Both the position numbers and the translations under genes were made by a program. 58,143 nucleotides of DNA from DAOTZR01 sp034432595 (GTDB taxonomy: Bacteria; Chloroflexota; Anaerolineae; B4-G1; SLSP01): positions 1 to 58,143 of the forward strand of contig DAOUBT010000064.1 of the NCBI GenBank assembly GCA_034432595.1, given 5' to 3'. Under the pieces are notes generated by a model. That model had not been told where the DNA came from and did no database searches. It saw only the letters and a program-made list of their open reading frames with translations. This document shows, piece after piece, positions 41,379 to 49,760 of the stretch (positions are counted from its first letter, which is position 1; every line of letters begins with the position of its first letter).

Positions 41379-41948
41379 ATGTTTCCCGAACACCCACACA
41401 GCATCGCTGCCCTGCTCGCGCCACCCTACGACGCGCAGGTTGAAGCCATCTGGCATCACCTGCAGCAACGGCTTGACCTGGAGCCGCGCTTTGCCACGCC
41501 CGTTCCCCACCTTTCTTTCCACGTCGCCGCCGGCTATGACGAAGCGCGCCTTGCCATCTCTCTGCGTGACCTGGCCTCGCGCCACACGCCGCTGTGCGTC
41601 CGCACGGCTGGATTAGGCATCTTTACCGGCCCCCAACCCTTCCTGGTATTGATGGTTGTGCGCACGGCGGCCCTTTCAGCGCTCCATCATGCTCTTTTTG
41701 AGGCCGTGCAGGGCATTGCAGAAACGCCTTCCCCCTACTACACGCCGGAAACGTGGGTTCCGCACATCACGCTCAACCCCGGCCCGCTCAACCCGGCGCA
41801 ACTCATAGAAGCGGTCTCTATCCTCAGCGCAGACGCTTACTCATGGGAGCTGACCCTGGACAACATCGCCCTCATCTGCGACAACTGCGGCAGTCAGGGC
41901 ATCCACTATCGCTTTAACCTTAATCCATCGCTTACGGAGGTACCATGA
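41379..41948 (+). CDS. 2'-5' RNA ligase / phosphodiesterase-like protein (2H superfamily)
   Basis: A 189-residue protein of the 2H phosphoesterase superfamily. Two His motifs are expected and both are visible: PHLSFH (about residue 43) and PHITLN (about 129), i.e. two HxS/T cores. Members open 2',3'-cyclic RNA ends or act on 2'-5' linkages; the substrate is not known. The start is ATG 41379 with GGAGG five bases upstream. Its stop overlaps the start of the oligoendopeptidase gene by 4 bases, so the two are translated together despite unrelated functions. Confidence 0.85.
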   Translation: MFPEHPHSIAALLAPPYDAQVEAIWHHLQQRLDLEPRFATPVPHLSFHVAAGYDEARLAISLRDLASRHTPLCVRTAGLGIFTGPQPFLVLMVVRTAALSALHHALFEAVQGIAETPSPYYTPETWVPHITLNPGPLNPAQLIEAVSILSADAYSWELTLDNIALICDNCGSQGIHYRFNLNPSLTEVP

Positions 41949-43744
41949 CCACACCTGCCCTGCCCCACTGGGACATGACATCCATCTACCCCGGCCTGGA
42001 CTCGCCGGAATTCGCTGCGGGCTTTGAAAGCACCCTGCAAGCCGTCGGCGACCTTGTCGCCCTCTTCGATGAACACGGCATCGAGCGCCCCGCCGCGCCG
42101 TTGGCCGTAGATGAGGCCCTCATCGCCCGCTTCGAGACGGTGCTCACCGCCTATAACCAGACCCTGGAGCGCCTCAACACCCTGCGCGCCTACATCACCA
42201 GCTTTGTCGCCACCGACTCGCGCAACTTACAGGCGCAGGCGCGCATGAGCGAGCTGCAACAACGCAGCCTGCCGGTGCAACTGCTCACCAAACGCCTTAT
42301 TGCGTGGATGGGGGCCCTCGATACCGAGGCGCTCATCGCTGCCTCACCGCTCGCGCAGGCCCACGCCTTCACGTTGCGCACCGCGCGCGTCTGGGCCGCC
42401 CATCAACTTTCCCCGGCGGAAGAAACCCTTATCAGCGAGCTGCAGCTCACCGGCAGCAGCGCCTGGGCCAAACTCTACAGCACGTACACCTCCCAAATTG
42501 CCGTGGACGTTCCGCTTCCCTCCGGCACCGTCACCCTGCCGATGAGCGCCGTGCGCAACCTGGCCTTCGATCCCGATCGCGCCGTGCGCCGCAGCGCCTA
42601 CACCGCCGAACTGCAAGCCTGGGAACGCCACGCCCTGCCCATCGCCAGCGCCATGAACAGCATCAAGGGCGAAACCCTGCGCCTGTCCCTGCGACGCGGC
42701 TGGGCCTCCCCCCTCGATCAGGTGCTCTTTGAAAACGCCATGGATCGCACCACTTTGGAGGCCATGCAAACCGCCGTGCAGGAAGCCCTGCCGGACTTTC
42801 GCCGCTACTTGCGCGCCAAAGCGCGCGCTTTGGGATTGGAGCGCCTGGCCTGGTATGACCTTTTCGCTCCGGTGAGCGAGGCTGGCCGGCAATGGAGCTT
42901 CGACGAAGCGCGCGCCTTCATCGTGGACGTGTTTGGCCGCTACTCCCCGCGCCTGCAAGCCCTGGCGGAGCGCGCCTTCCGCGAACACTGGATTGACGCT
43001 GAGCCGCGTCCGGGCAAACGTGATGGAGCCTTCTGTATGTGGGTGCGCGACGCAGAATCGCGCGTCCTTTCCAATTTCAAACCCGCTTTCGCCGGTATGA
43101 GCACCTTAGCGCACGAACTCGGTCACGCCTATCACAACGCCGTGCGCGCCGGATGCACCTATCTGCAACGGCAAACACCGCGCGCCCTGGCCGAAACCGC
43201 GAGCATTTTCTGTGAAACGCTGGCCCAGCACGTCGCCCTGGAACAGGCCTCGCCCGAAGAACAATTCATCATCCTCGAAGCCGCGCTGCAGGATAGCTGT
43301 CAGGTCGTGGTGGACATTGCCAGCCGTTTCATTTTCGAGCAAGCCGTCTTTGAGCGCCGCGCCGCCCGCGAACTGAGCGCGCCCGAATTCTGCACCCTCA
43401 TGCGCGAAGCGCAACTCGCCACCTATGGCGACGCGCTCGATCCCGAAGCGCTCCATCCTTACATGTGGGCCGTCAAACCTCACTATTACGGCGACACCTT
43501 CTACAACTTCCCCTACACCTTCGGCCTGCTCTTTGGACTGGGCCTCTACGCGCGTTATCAGGAAGCGCCGGACACTTTCCGCGCGCATTACGATGACCTC
43601 CTCGCCTCCACCGGTCTCGATGACGCCGCCCATCTCGCCGCGCGCTTTGGCATGGACATCCGCACGCCCGACTTCTGGCGCGCAAGCCTGGACATCATCC
43701 GCGCGGACATCGCCCAATTCGAGCATCTGGTGGCTTCGAGATAA
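41945..43744 (+). CDS. pepF: Oligoendopeptidase F (M3B metallopeptidase)
   Basis: A 599-residue cytoplasmic zinc oligopeptidase of the PepF type. The zinc site is HELGH (residues 390-394) in STLAHELGHAYHNAV, and the third ligand Glu lies in ALAETASIFCETLAQHV. The PepF N-terminal domain (about 110-190) precedes the catalytic part; the C terminus has the conserved KPHYYGDTFYNFPYTFG. It degrades short peptides of about 7-17 residues. The length matches the family. The gene is coupled to the 2H protein upstream and closed by the hairpin at 43751. Confidence 0.95.
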   Translation: MTTPALPHWDMTSIYPGLDSPEFAAGFESTLQAVGDLVALFDEHGIERPAAPLAVDEALIARFETVLTAYNQTLERLNTLRAYITSFVATDSRNLQAQARMSELQQRSLPVQLLTKRLIAWMGALDTEALIAASPLAQAHAFTLRTARVWAAHQLSPAEETLISELQLTGSSAWAKLYSTYTSQIAVDVPLPSGTVTLPMSAVRNLAFDPDRAVRRSAYTAELQAWERHALPIASAMNSIKGETLRLSLRRGWASPLDQVLFENAMDRTTLEAMQTAVQEALPDFRRYLRAKARALGLERLAWYDLFAPVSEAGRQWSFDEARAFIVDVFGRYSPRLQALAERAFREHWIDAEPRPGKRDGAFCMWVRDAESRVLSNFKPAFAGMSTLAHELGHAYHNAVRAGCTYLQRQTPRALAETASIFCETLAQHVALEQASPEEQFIILEAALQDSCQVVVDIASRFIFEQAVFERRAARELSAPEFCTLMREAQLATYGDALDPEALHPYMWAVKPHYYGDTFYNFPYTFGLLFGLGLYARYQEAPDTFRAHYDDLLASTGLDDAAHLAARFGMDIRTPDFWRASLDIIRADIAQFEHLVASR

Positions 43745-43750
43745 ACCCTC

Positions 43751-43783
43751 GTGTGGGGGAACGCCTTGCACGTTCCCCCACAC
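43751..43783 (+). terminator. Terminator-like hairpin after pepF
   Basis: GTGTGGGGGAACG (43751-43763), loop CCTTGCA, CGTTCCCCCACAC (43771-43783): a perfect 13-bp stem. The centre resembles the stem-loops near 17746 and 17782. No T-run follows. Confidence 0.75.
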
Positions 43784-43876
43784 ACCGCCCGCCCAGGGCT
43801 GGGAAGCCATGGATGAGCCGGTTACGCAAAACCGTCTCGCATCGCGCTGAGCATAAGGCCAGCAAAGGAGAGCAGC

Positions 43877-44335
43877 ATGAGCTATTGTTACGACTTTCCG
43901 CGTCCCGCCGTGGCAGCAGACACCCTGCTGCTGCGGCAAGGCACAGGTGGATTGGAAATCCTGCTGATTCAGCGCGGACGTCCGCCTTTTGCGGGGCGTT
44001 GGGCTTTGCCGGGTGGCTTTGTGGAGGAAGAGGAAACGCTGCTGGAGGCAGCGCGGCGCGAACTCTACGAAGAGACCGGTATTGAAGACGTCCCCTTACG
44101 TCAATTCGCGGCCTACGGTGATCCGGGACGCGACCCGCGCGGATGGACGGTTTCTATTGTCTTTTGGGGCTGGCTGGGAGAACAGACACGCCACGCGCAG
44201 GCCGGCGATGACGCGGCATCCGCGCGCTGGTGGCCGGTGGACGCGCTTCCGCCTCTGGCCTTCGACCACGCGGACATCATAGACGCAGCGCTGCAAACGC
44301 TCGCCCATTTCGGGCTGCGCATTCTGACCGCCTGA
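43877..44335 (+). CDS. Nudix hydrolase
   Basis: A 152-residue Nudix protein with an intact box GGFVEEEETLLEAARRELYE followed by ETGI, giving the G-5x-E-7x-REU-x-EE-x-GU pattern for Mg-dependent cleavage of nucleoside diphosphates linked to X. The RGRPPFAGRWALPGG lead-in is common in ADP-ribose or NADH pyrophosphatases and in the Nudix domain of NrtR regulators; there is no winged helix here, so an enzyme is likelier. AAAGGAGAGCAGC precedes the ATG. Convergent with the methyltransferase gene (10-base gap). Confidence 0.92.
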   Translation: MSYCYDFPRPAVAADTLLLRQGTGGLEILLIQRGRPPFAGRWALPGGFVEEEETLLEAARRELYEETGIEDVPLRQFAAYGDPGRDPRGWTVSIVFWGWLGEQTRHAQAGDDAASARWWPVDALPPLAFDHADIIDAALQTLAHFGLRILTA

Positions 44336-44345
44336 CCGCGCGTCG

Positions 44346-45134
44346 CTACACCGCACCCCGTTGCGTCGCCGCGGCGAACAACAAAATCGCCGCAGCGATG
44401 GCGGCATTGAGCGATTCCACACCCGGTGCCATGGGGATGCGCACATGATGTCCGCGCGCAAGCCGCCGCGCCTGTTGCCCCGCACCAAACGCCTCACCGC
44501 CCACGATCAGGCCCACGCGCTCCCCGCGCCAGTCCACATCCGCATAGGGGACCGCCCCCTGCGCCTCGGCTAACCAGACTGGCGCATCGAAAAGCGCCGT
44601 TTCGATTTCATCCCAGGAAGCGCGGCGCAGGGGCAGATGGAAATGCGCCCCCATCCCCGCCCGCAAGACCTTGGGATTAGTCGGATCCACCGTACCGGGC
44701 GGCAACCACACCGCCGCAACCCCCGCGGCCCAGGCCGTGCGCAACATCGTGCCCAAATTGCCGGGGTCGCGCACCCCGTCGGGGATGAACATCAGGCCGC
44801 GCCCGGGCACCGGCAACGACGGCAGGCGGAGCACAAGCAACACGCCTTGCGGCGTCTCGGTCTCGGACATGGCCGCCATCACGGCAGGGGTGACCTGCGT
44901 GAGCGGCACGCTGCGCGCTTCGAGCGCCGCGAGCCAATCCGCCGCAGCGGGTTGCGCCAACACTTCCGCCGTCACATAGGCCGCCTCGATGGATGCCGTG
45001 CTATGCAACGCCTCGCGCGTCAGGCGCACCCCTTCCACGACGCATAACCCTGTCGCCAGACGTTCGTGCGCATCCCGCTGCAACTGTCGCACGCGCTTGA
45101 CCTGAGCATTTGCGGTACTGGTAATGGTTAACAT
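44346..45134 (-). CDS. TrmH/SpoU-family RNA 2'-O-methyltransferase
   Basis: A 262-residue SPOUT methyltransferase that would use S-adenosylmethionine to methylate a ribose in rRNA or tRNA. An N-terminal substrate-binding domain (TANAQVKRVRQLQRDAHERL and VVEGVRLTREAL) precedes the knot domain with IPDGVRDPGNLGTMLRTAWA (motif 1), GERVGLIVGGEAFGAG (motif 2) and IPMAPGVESLNAAIAAA (motif 3, the SLNxAxA core). The start at 45134 follows GTAGAGGC; the longer reading to 45275 has no ribosome site. It could be a 23S rRNA enzyme; the target is not deducible. Confidence 0.93.
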   Translation of the reverse strand: MLTITSTANAQVKRVRQLQRDAHERLATGLCVVEGVRLTREALHSTASIEAAYVTAEVLAQPAAADWLAALEARSVPLTQVTPAVMAAMSETETPQGVLLVLRLPSLPVPGRGLMFIPDGVRDPGNLGTMLRTAWAAGVAAVWLPPGTVDPTNPKVLRAGMGAHFHLPLRRASWDEIETALFDAPVWLAEAQGAVPYADVDWRGERVGLIVGGEAFGAGQQARRLARGHHVRIPMAPGVESLNAAIAAAILLFAAATQRGAV

Positions 45135-45369
45135 GCTGCCTCTACCGGATTTTCGTCTCCATGGAACACCATCAGCCTTCTCTGCGCCGGGGCACTTTCC
45201 CTTATCGCTTCCATGCTGATACGCGCCGTTCACGGCCTGCATCCCCAATGATACCCCAGGACCCCACCAACGCAACCGTTCCGCAGGTATCCGGGCCGCT
45301 CAAGTTGTGAACCATCATCCCAACTCCTATTGCGCACGGGGTCTCCCCTCTCCACAACTCACCACTCCG

Positions 45370-45378
45370 TGATATAAT
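45370..45378 (+). promoter_or_regulatory. Extended -10 promoter of the histidine kinase gene
   Basis: TGA-TATAAT at 45370-45378, no -35. The leader to ATG 45409 is short and A-rich with only a weak ribosome site. The gap 45135-45369 shows no other feature. Confidence 0.6.
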
Positions 45379-45408
45379 AGATTTACTCTAACCAGAAAAA
45401 GACAAAAC

Positions 45409-47739
45409 ATGAAATCATCTTATCGTAACGGACTGTTTATTTTTGCGGCGTTCGTCACTGCTGTGGTTCTTCTAAAAGCCATGCCAGCGCATCTTGAGGC
45501 GCTTCGCACCGCCATGCCCGCCATGCTCCTCTTTGGTGCGCTGATGCTCTTCAGTGACATCTTCGCCGTGCCGGTGGGTGCGGGTTGGGTTTCGCTCCAG
45601 CCCATGAGCACCCTCAGCGCCATGCTCGTCATCGGCCCCTACCCCACCATTTTGTTGAGCTTCATCACCACCCTGATCCACGGCGCCATTCGTTACCGCT
45701 GGGCCGAAGCCCTGGAGGAAAACCTCGAACCCGGCATCCTGGGCGTCATGGGCATCACCGCCTTCAACGCCGTGATGATTCCCGCAGCCACGTATATCGC
45801 CAACGTCGCCTACGCCAATCAAGGTGGCATCGTTCCTTTAGAACGCACTCCCATTCAAACCTGGCCGGCTTTGTTCGTGCTCTGCGCCACTTACATTGTC
45901 ATCAACTACGCGCTGATGACGCTCTTCTTCGCCCTGCACGGGCGCGCGGCCTTGCAGAACCACCTGCGCACCATGCCGCGCGCGCTGCTCTACGAAGCCC
46001 CGCCGCTTTTCATGGTTCCGCTCTCCACCCTCATCTACAATCGCCTGGGTTGGTTGAACTTCACCATTTACGGAGCGCTGCTGGCGACGGCGAGCCTCTT
46101 CACCCGCAACCTGGAACGTGCCACGCGCCGCCTGCAACGCCGCGTCCGCGAGTTGGATAGCCTGCAAATCATCGGCACGGCCCTCAGCAGCAGCCTGGAA
46201 CTACCCACCATTCTGGAAGCCATCCGCACGCAGGTAGAGCGCCTCATGCCCGCGGATAACTTTTTCATCGCGCTTTATGAGAGCGAAACGGATGAGGTCG
46301 TCTTCCCTCTCTACATCGAAGAGGGCAAGCCCATTCAGCGCCCGGCGCGCCGCTCCGGCCACGGCCTCACCGAGTACATCCTGCGCACGCGCCGCCCCCT
46401 GCTTATCCAGGGTGAGCCTGATCTGCCCGAACTGCGTGAAGTTGGCATTCGTCAGCTTGGCCGCCGTTCCAGTTGCTGGCTCGGTGTCCCCATCCTGGCC
46501 GGGAATGAAATCCTGGGCGTGATAGCTGTGCAGTCTTACGAGAATACCCACGCCTACGACCGTTCCCATCAGGACGTGCTGACCACCATTGCCGCACAAG
46601 CCGCAGTGGCCATCAAAAACGCGCAACTCTATCAGCGCACGGATGAAGCCCTGGCGCGCCGCGTGCAGGAACTGGCCTCCATCCTGCGCACCACGCAGGA
46701 AGGCATCCTGCTCCTTTCCGCCGACCTGGAAGTGCGCGCCGCGAATCGCGCTGTTGCCGAATTCCTCGGCGTGGGGCAGGATGATTTGTTGGGCCGCAAG
46801 CCGGCGATGCCCGTTAAAGGCCGTCAGGAAACCCTCAGTGAAATCATCGGTTACACCGTGGACGCCTTCTACGATGATTGTTATGCCCTGGCGAGTTCCC
46901 CCGGCCTCACGCGCAAAATCATCTTTAACCCGCCCCTGCAACCTGAACGCACCCTGGAGCGCATCCTCACGCCGGTGCGCAGCACTCAGGGCCAGATTAC
47001 GGGATGGCTGTTGCTCTTCCACGACCTGACCGAAAATGTGCGCGCCGAACGTCTGCGCGAGGAACTCATCAACATGCTGGTCCACGACCTGCGCGCGCCG
47101 CTGGCCGTGGTGCGTGGCTGCCTGGAAATGCTCGAAGGCACCCTGCCCGTCACTCAAGAGCCTGACACCGGGCGCCTTTTAGCCATGGCACAGCGCAACA
47201 TCGAACAGCTTTTTGGGATGATTGATACCTTGCTTGACATCCACCGCCTGGAAAGCGGACGCCTCACCATCACGCCCACGCCGATAGAAGCGCGTGACCT
47301 CCTGCAAGACGTGGTCGAGCACCTGCGCGGCGCCGCAGAGAAAGCCAATATTACCCTGACGCTGGACGTTGCCCCCGATTTGCCCATTCTCCTTGTGGAT
47401 GTGGACCTGATGCGGCGTGTCGTGCGCAATTTGCTCGATAACGCGATCAAATTCACCCCCGACGACGGCAGCGTGCGCGTCTGGGCCAGGCGCAGCGCGG
47501 ATGGTCGGCAGGTTGAACTCGGCGTGAGCGATACCGGTCCGGGCATCCCGCCCGAAGCTCAGGCGCGCCTGTTCAAAAAATTCGAACAGGTCATTTCCAA
47601 AGGCGGGCGGCGACGTGGTACCGGCTTAGGGCTACCCTTCTGCAAGCTCGCGGTTGAAGCGCATGGCGGCGCGATTCGCGTCGAAAGTGCACCGGGACAA
47701 GGAAGCACCTTTATCATCACGTTACCCGCGGAAGACTGA
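45409..47739 (+). CDS. Membrane-bound sensor histidine kinase with GAF and PAS domains
   Basis: A 776-residue kinase. About seven membrane spans (residues 8-230, MASE1-like in layout), then a GAF domain (about 250-410), a PAS domain (about 425-545), HisKA with phospho-acceptor His559 in NMLVHDLRAPLAVV, and an HATPase with N box NLLDNAIKF and G boxes DTGPGIP and GTGLGLPF. All catalytic motifs are intact. No response regulator is encoded beside it, so it is an orphan kinase here. The SDR gene follows after 22 bases with AGGAGGTG, so they share a transcript. What it senses is unknown. Confidence 0.93.
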   Translation: MKSSYRNGLFIFAAFVTAVVLLKAMPAHLEALRTAMPAMLLFGALMLFSDIFAVPVGAGWVSLQPMSTLSAMLVIGPYPTILLSFITTLIHGAIRYRWAEALEENLEPGILGVMGITAFNAVMIPAATYIANVAYANQGGIVPLERTPIQTWPALFVLCATYIVINYALMTLFFALHGRAALQNHLRTMPRALLYEAPPLFMVPLSTLIYNRLGWLNFTIYGALLATASLFTRNLERATRRLQRRVRELDSLQIIGTALSSSLELPTILEAIRTQVERLMPADNFFIALYESETDEVVFPLYIEEGKPIQRPARRSGHGLTEYILRTRRPLLIQGEPDLPELREVGIRQLGRRSSCWLGVPILAGNEILGVIAVQSYENTHAYDRSHQDVLTTIAAQAAVAIKNAQLYQRTDEALARRVQELASILRTTQEGILLLSADLEVRAANRAVAEFLGVGQDDLLGRKPAMPVKGRQETLSEIIGYTVDAFYDDCYALASSPGLTRKIIFNPPLQPERTLERILTPVRSTQGQITGWLLLFHDLTENVRAERLREELINMLVHDLRAPLAVVRGCLEMLEGTLPVTQEPDTGRLLAMAQRNIEQLFGMIDTLLDIHRLESGRLTITPTPIEARDLLQDVVEHLRGAAEKANITLTLDVAPDLPILLVDVDLMRRVVRNLLDNAIKFTPDDGSVRVWARRSADGRQVELGVSDTGPGIPPEAQARLFKKFEQVISKGGRRRGTGLGLPFCKLAVEAHGGAIRVESAPGQGSTFIITLPAED

Positions 47740-47761
47740 ATCCTCATCCACAGGAGGTGAT

Positions 47762-48640
47762 ATGGGCCGAAAACAGACCATCTTCTTGGGTGCATTGGGC
47801 GGCCTGCTGGGCGCGCTGACCGTGCAGCACGTCTTGCGCCGTGACCCCCTACCGGATGCGGGGAGCGCGCATCCCCTGGCCGTAATCACGGGCGCCTCGT
47901 CCGGCATCGGCGCGGCTTTTGCGCGCGAGCTGGCCGCGCGCGGCTACGATTTGCTGCTGATAGCGCGCCGCGCAGAGCGTTTGCAGGCGCTGGCGCAGGA
48001 GCTACACGCCCGCCACGGCGTGCAGGTGGACTACCTCACCGCTGATCTCACCCAACCGGCGCAGGTCGAAGCCCTGGCGCAAACCCTCAGCACGCGCCCC
48101 AATCTGGCCATGCTGATCAACAATGCGGGTTTTGGGATTGAGGGCCGCTTCGATGAGGCGGATCCTGCCGCTGAACTGGCCATGTTGCAAGTGCACGCCG
48201 CAGCGACGGTGCGCCTCACGCGCGCTGCCCTGCCGGGGATGCTGCAGCGACGCAACGGAGCGATTATCAACGTGTCCTCTGTGGCGGCTTATCTGGCGTT
48301 GGGTGGGCGCGTGATGTACGCTTCGACCAAGGCTTATCTCAACGTGTTCAGCGAGGTGCTGCGGCTGGAGCTGATAGGAACCGGCGTGCGCGTGCAGGCG
48401 CTGTGCCCCGGCTACACGCGCACGGAATTCCACGCCGCGCGCGGACGCCCCGAACCGCACATCCCGGCCTGGATGTGGCTTTCCGCGGAGCAGGTGGTGC
48501 GCGCTTCTTTGCGAGACCTGCAACGCGATCAGGTCATCTGCATCCCATCCCTGCGTTACCGGGTGTTGGCAACGCTGGCGCGCCTCGTTCCACGCCCGCT
48601 GATGGATCTTGTCGCGCGCACGGTGTTAAAGCGTAGATAG
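47762..48640 (+). CDS. Short-chain dehydrogenase/reductase with N-terminal membrane segment
   Basis: A 292-residue SDR oxidoreductase. A hydrophobic stretch at 6-24 (TIFLGALGGLLGALTVQHV) may anchor it to the membrane. The Rossmann part has TGASSGIG (NAD(P) binding), NNAGFG, the catalytic Ser in INVSSVAAY and the Tyr-Lys pair in MYASTKAY. The residues LIARRAERL after the second strand favour NADPH. The best fit is with the DltE/YqjQ-like SDRs that act on lipid or ketone substrates; the substrate is unproven. Start with a perfect AGGAGGTG. Last gene of the kinase unit. Confidence 0.93.
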   Translation: MGRKQTIFLGALGGLLGALTVQHVLRRDPLPDAGSAHPLAVITGASSGIGAAFARELAARGYDLLLIARRAERLQALAQELHARHGVQVDYLTADLTQPAQVEALAQTLSTRPNLAMLINNAGFGIEGRFDEADPAAELAMLQVHAAATVRLTRAALPGMLQRRNGAIINVSSVAAYLALGGRVMYASTKAYLNVFSEVLRLELIGTGVRVQALCPGYTRTEFHAARGRPEPHIPAWMWLSAEQVVRASLRDLQRDQVICIPSLRYRVLATLARLVPRPLMDLVARTVLKRR

Positions 48641-48667
48641 AGCCATCCGGCTTCGAGGTAAACGACG

Positions 48668-48692
48668 AGCGGGACGCGATGAGCGCCCCGCT
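48668..48692 (+). terminator. Stem-loop after the SDR gene
   Basis: AGCGGGACGC (48668-48677) pairs with GCGCCCCGCT (48683-48692), one mismatch, loop GATGA. It is followed by TTCTACC, a poor T-run. Confidence 0.55.
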
Positions 48693-48712
48693 TCTACCTG
48701 TAGGGTGTCCAG

Positions 48713-48965
48713 AAAGTGCCCTTCTGGCCGCCAGCCTGTATAGAGTATGCGATGCTTCCAAAACGGGTAGGCGAAGGCAATGCCCGCGCCTACCCTACCC
48801 CGCCTGAATGTTCTGTTGTAGATACCCGCCGGGTATAGGAAGTGCCCTTCTGGTACGTTTAACCGCCCGCCTGTATAGAGTGTCCGATGTTTGCAAAACA
48901 AGTGGGCGAAGGCATGGCCTTCGCCCACCCTATGGTACGTAACCCAGGCAGTCTGAGCAGTTACA
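48713..48965. repeat. Two-unit tandem repeat carrying palindromic element ends
   Basis: Unit A (from about 48713) and unit B (from about 48839) share AGTGCCCTTCTGG, CCTGTATAGAGT, GCGATGCTT-like and CAAAAC, then a GTGGGCGAAGGC hairpin (48774-48798 and 48902-48930). The period is 126-135 bases with a nine-base indel. Unit B ends with GTCTGAGCAGTTAC (48965), the terminus of the 41071-type element. No gene in this 342-base gap. Confidence 0.7.
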
Positions 48966-48982
48966 AATGAAGCAGCAACGGG

Positions 48983-49756
48983 TTATAACTGCAAGGCGGC
49001 CAGGGCGTTACGCACGATGGCGGTGAAGCTCTCGAATTTCAGGCTCGCGCCACCCACCAGCGCCCCGTCAATTTCCGGCATGACGATGAACTCGGCCATG
49101 TTTTCCGGCTTGACGCTGCCACCATATTGCACGCGGATGCTTTCCGCCGTCTCGCGGTCGTACAGCTCCGCCAACACATCGCGGATGGCCTCGCGGATGA
49201 TGCGGTCGGCATCCTGCGGCGTCGCGGTCAGGCCCGTCCCGATGGCCCAGATGGGTTCATAGGCGAGCACCACGCGCCGCGCTTCCTCGGCGCTGATGCC
49301 GGCAAACGCGCCGTGAATCTGTGACTTCACAAAAGGCACCGTCTCGCCGGCACGGTTTTGCTCCAGGCTTTCGCCAATGCAGACAATGGGCGTGATGCCG
49401 TGCTTCAAGGCTGCTTTGAGCTTGCGGTTCACCGTCTCATCCGTCTCGCCGAAGTACTGACGGCGCTCGGAGTGGCCCAGAATCACGTATTGCGCCAATT
49501 CCTTCACCATAAGCGGCGAAATCTCGCCCGTGAAGGCGCCCTGATCCTCCCAATGCATGTTCTGCGCACCGACGCCAATGTTGGAGCCGGCCAGGGTTTG
49601 ACTGACCGCTTCCAGGGACGTGGCCGGGACGCACACGGCCAGGTCCATGGTGGTGATGTCGGCGAAGGCTTCGCGCAGCGCCTCGGCCAATGCAATGGCT
49701 TCGGCGACAGTTTTGTACATCTTCCAGTTGCCGGCGATAAAGGGCCTGCGTGCCAT
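48983..49756 (-). CDS. tpiA: Triosephosphate isomerase
   Basis: A 257-residue TIM-barrel enzyme that interconverts dihydroxyacetone phosphate and glyceraldehyde-3-phosphate. It has GNWKM (Lys of the active site), the electrophilic His in LGHSERR, the catalytic base Glu in AYEPIWAIGTG (flexible-loop signature) and VQYGGSVKPENM. Full length. The start lies four bases after the pgk stop, whose TAG is part of the ribosome site AAGGAGTAG. Last gene of the YvcK-gap-pgk-tpi set. Confidence 0.98.
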   Translation of the reverse strand: MARRPFIAGNWKMYKTVAEAIALAEALREAFADITTMDLAVCVPATSLEAVSQTLAGSNIGVGAQNMHWEDQGAFTGEISPLMVKELAQYVILGHSERRQYFGETDETVNRKLKAALKHGITPIVCIGESLEQNRAGETVPFVKSQIHGAFAGISAEEARRVVLAYEPIWAIGTGLTATPQDADRIIREAIRDVLAELYDRETAESIRVQYGGSVKPENMAEFIVMPEIDGALVGGASLKFESFTAIVRNALAALQL

Positions 49757-49760
49757 GGGA

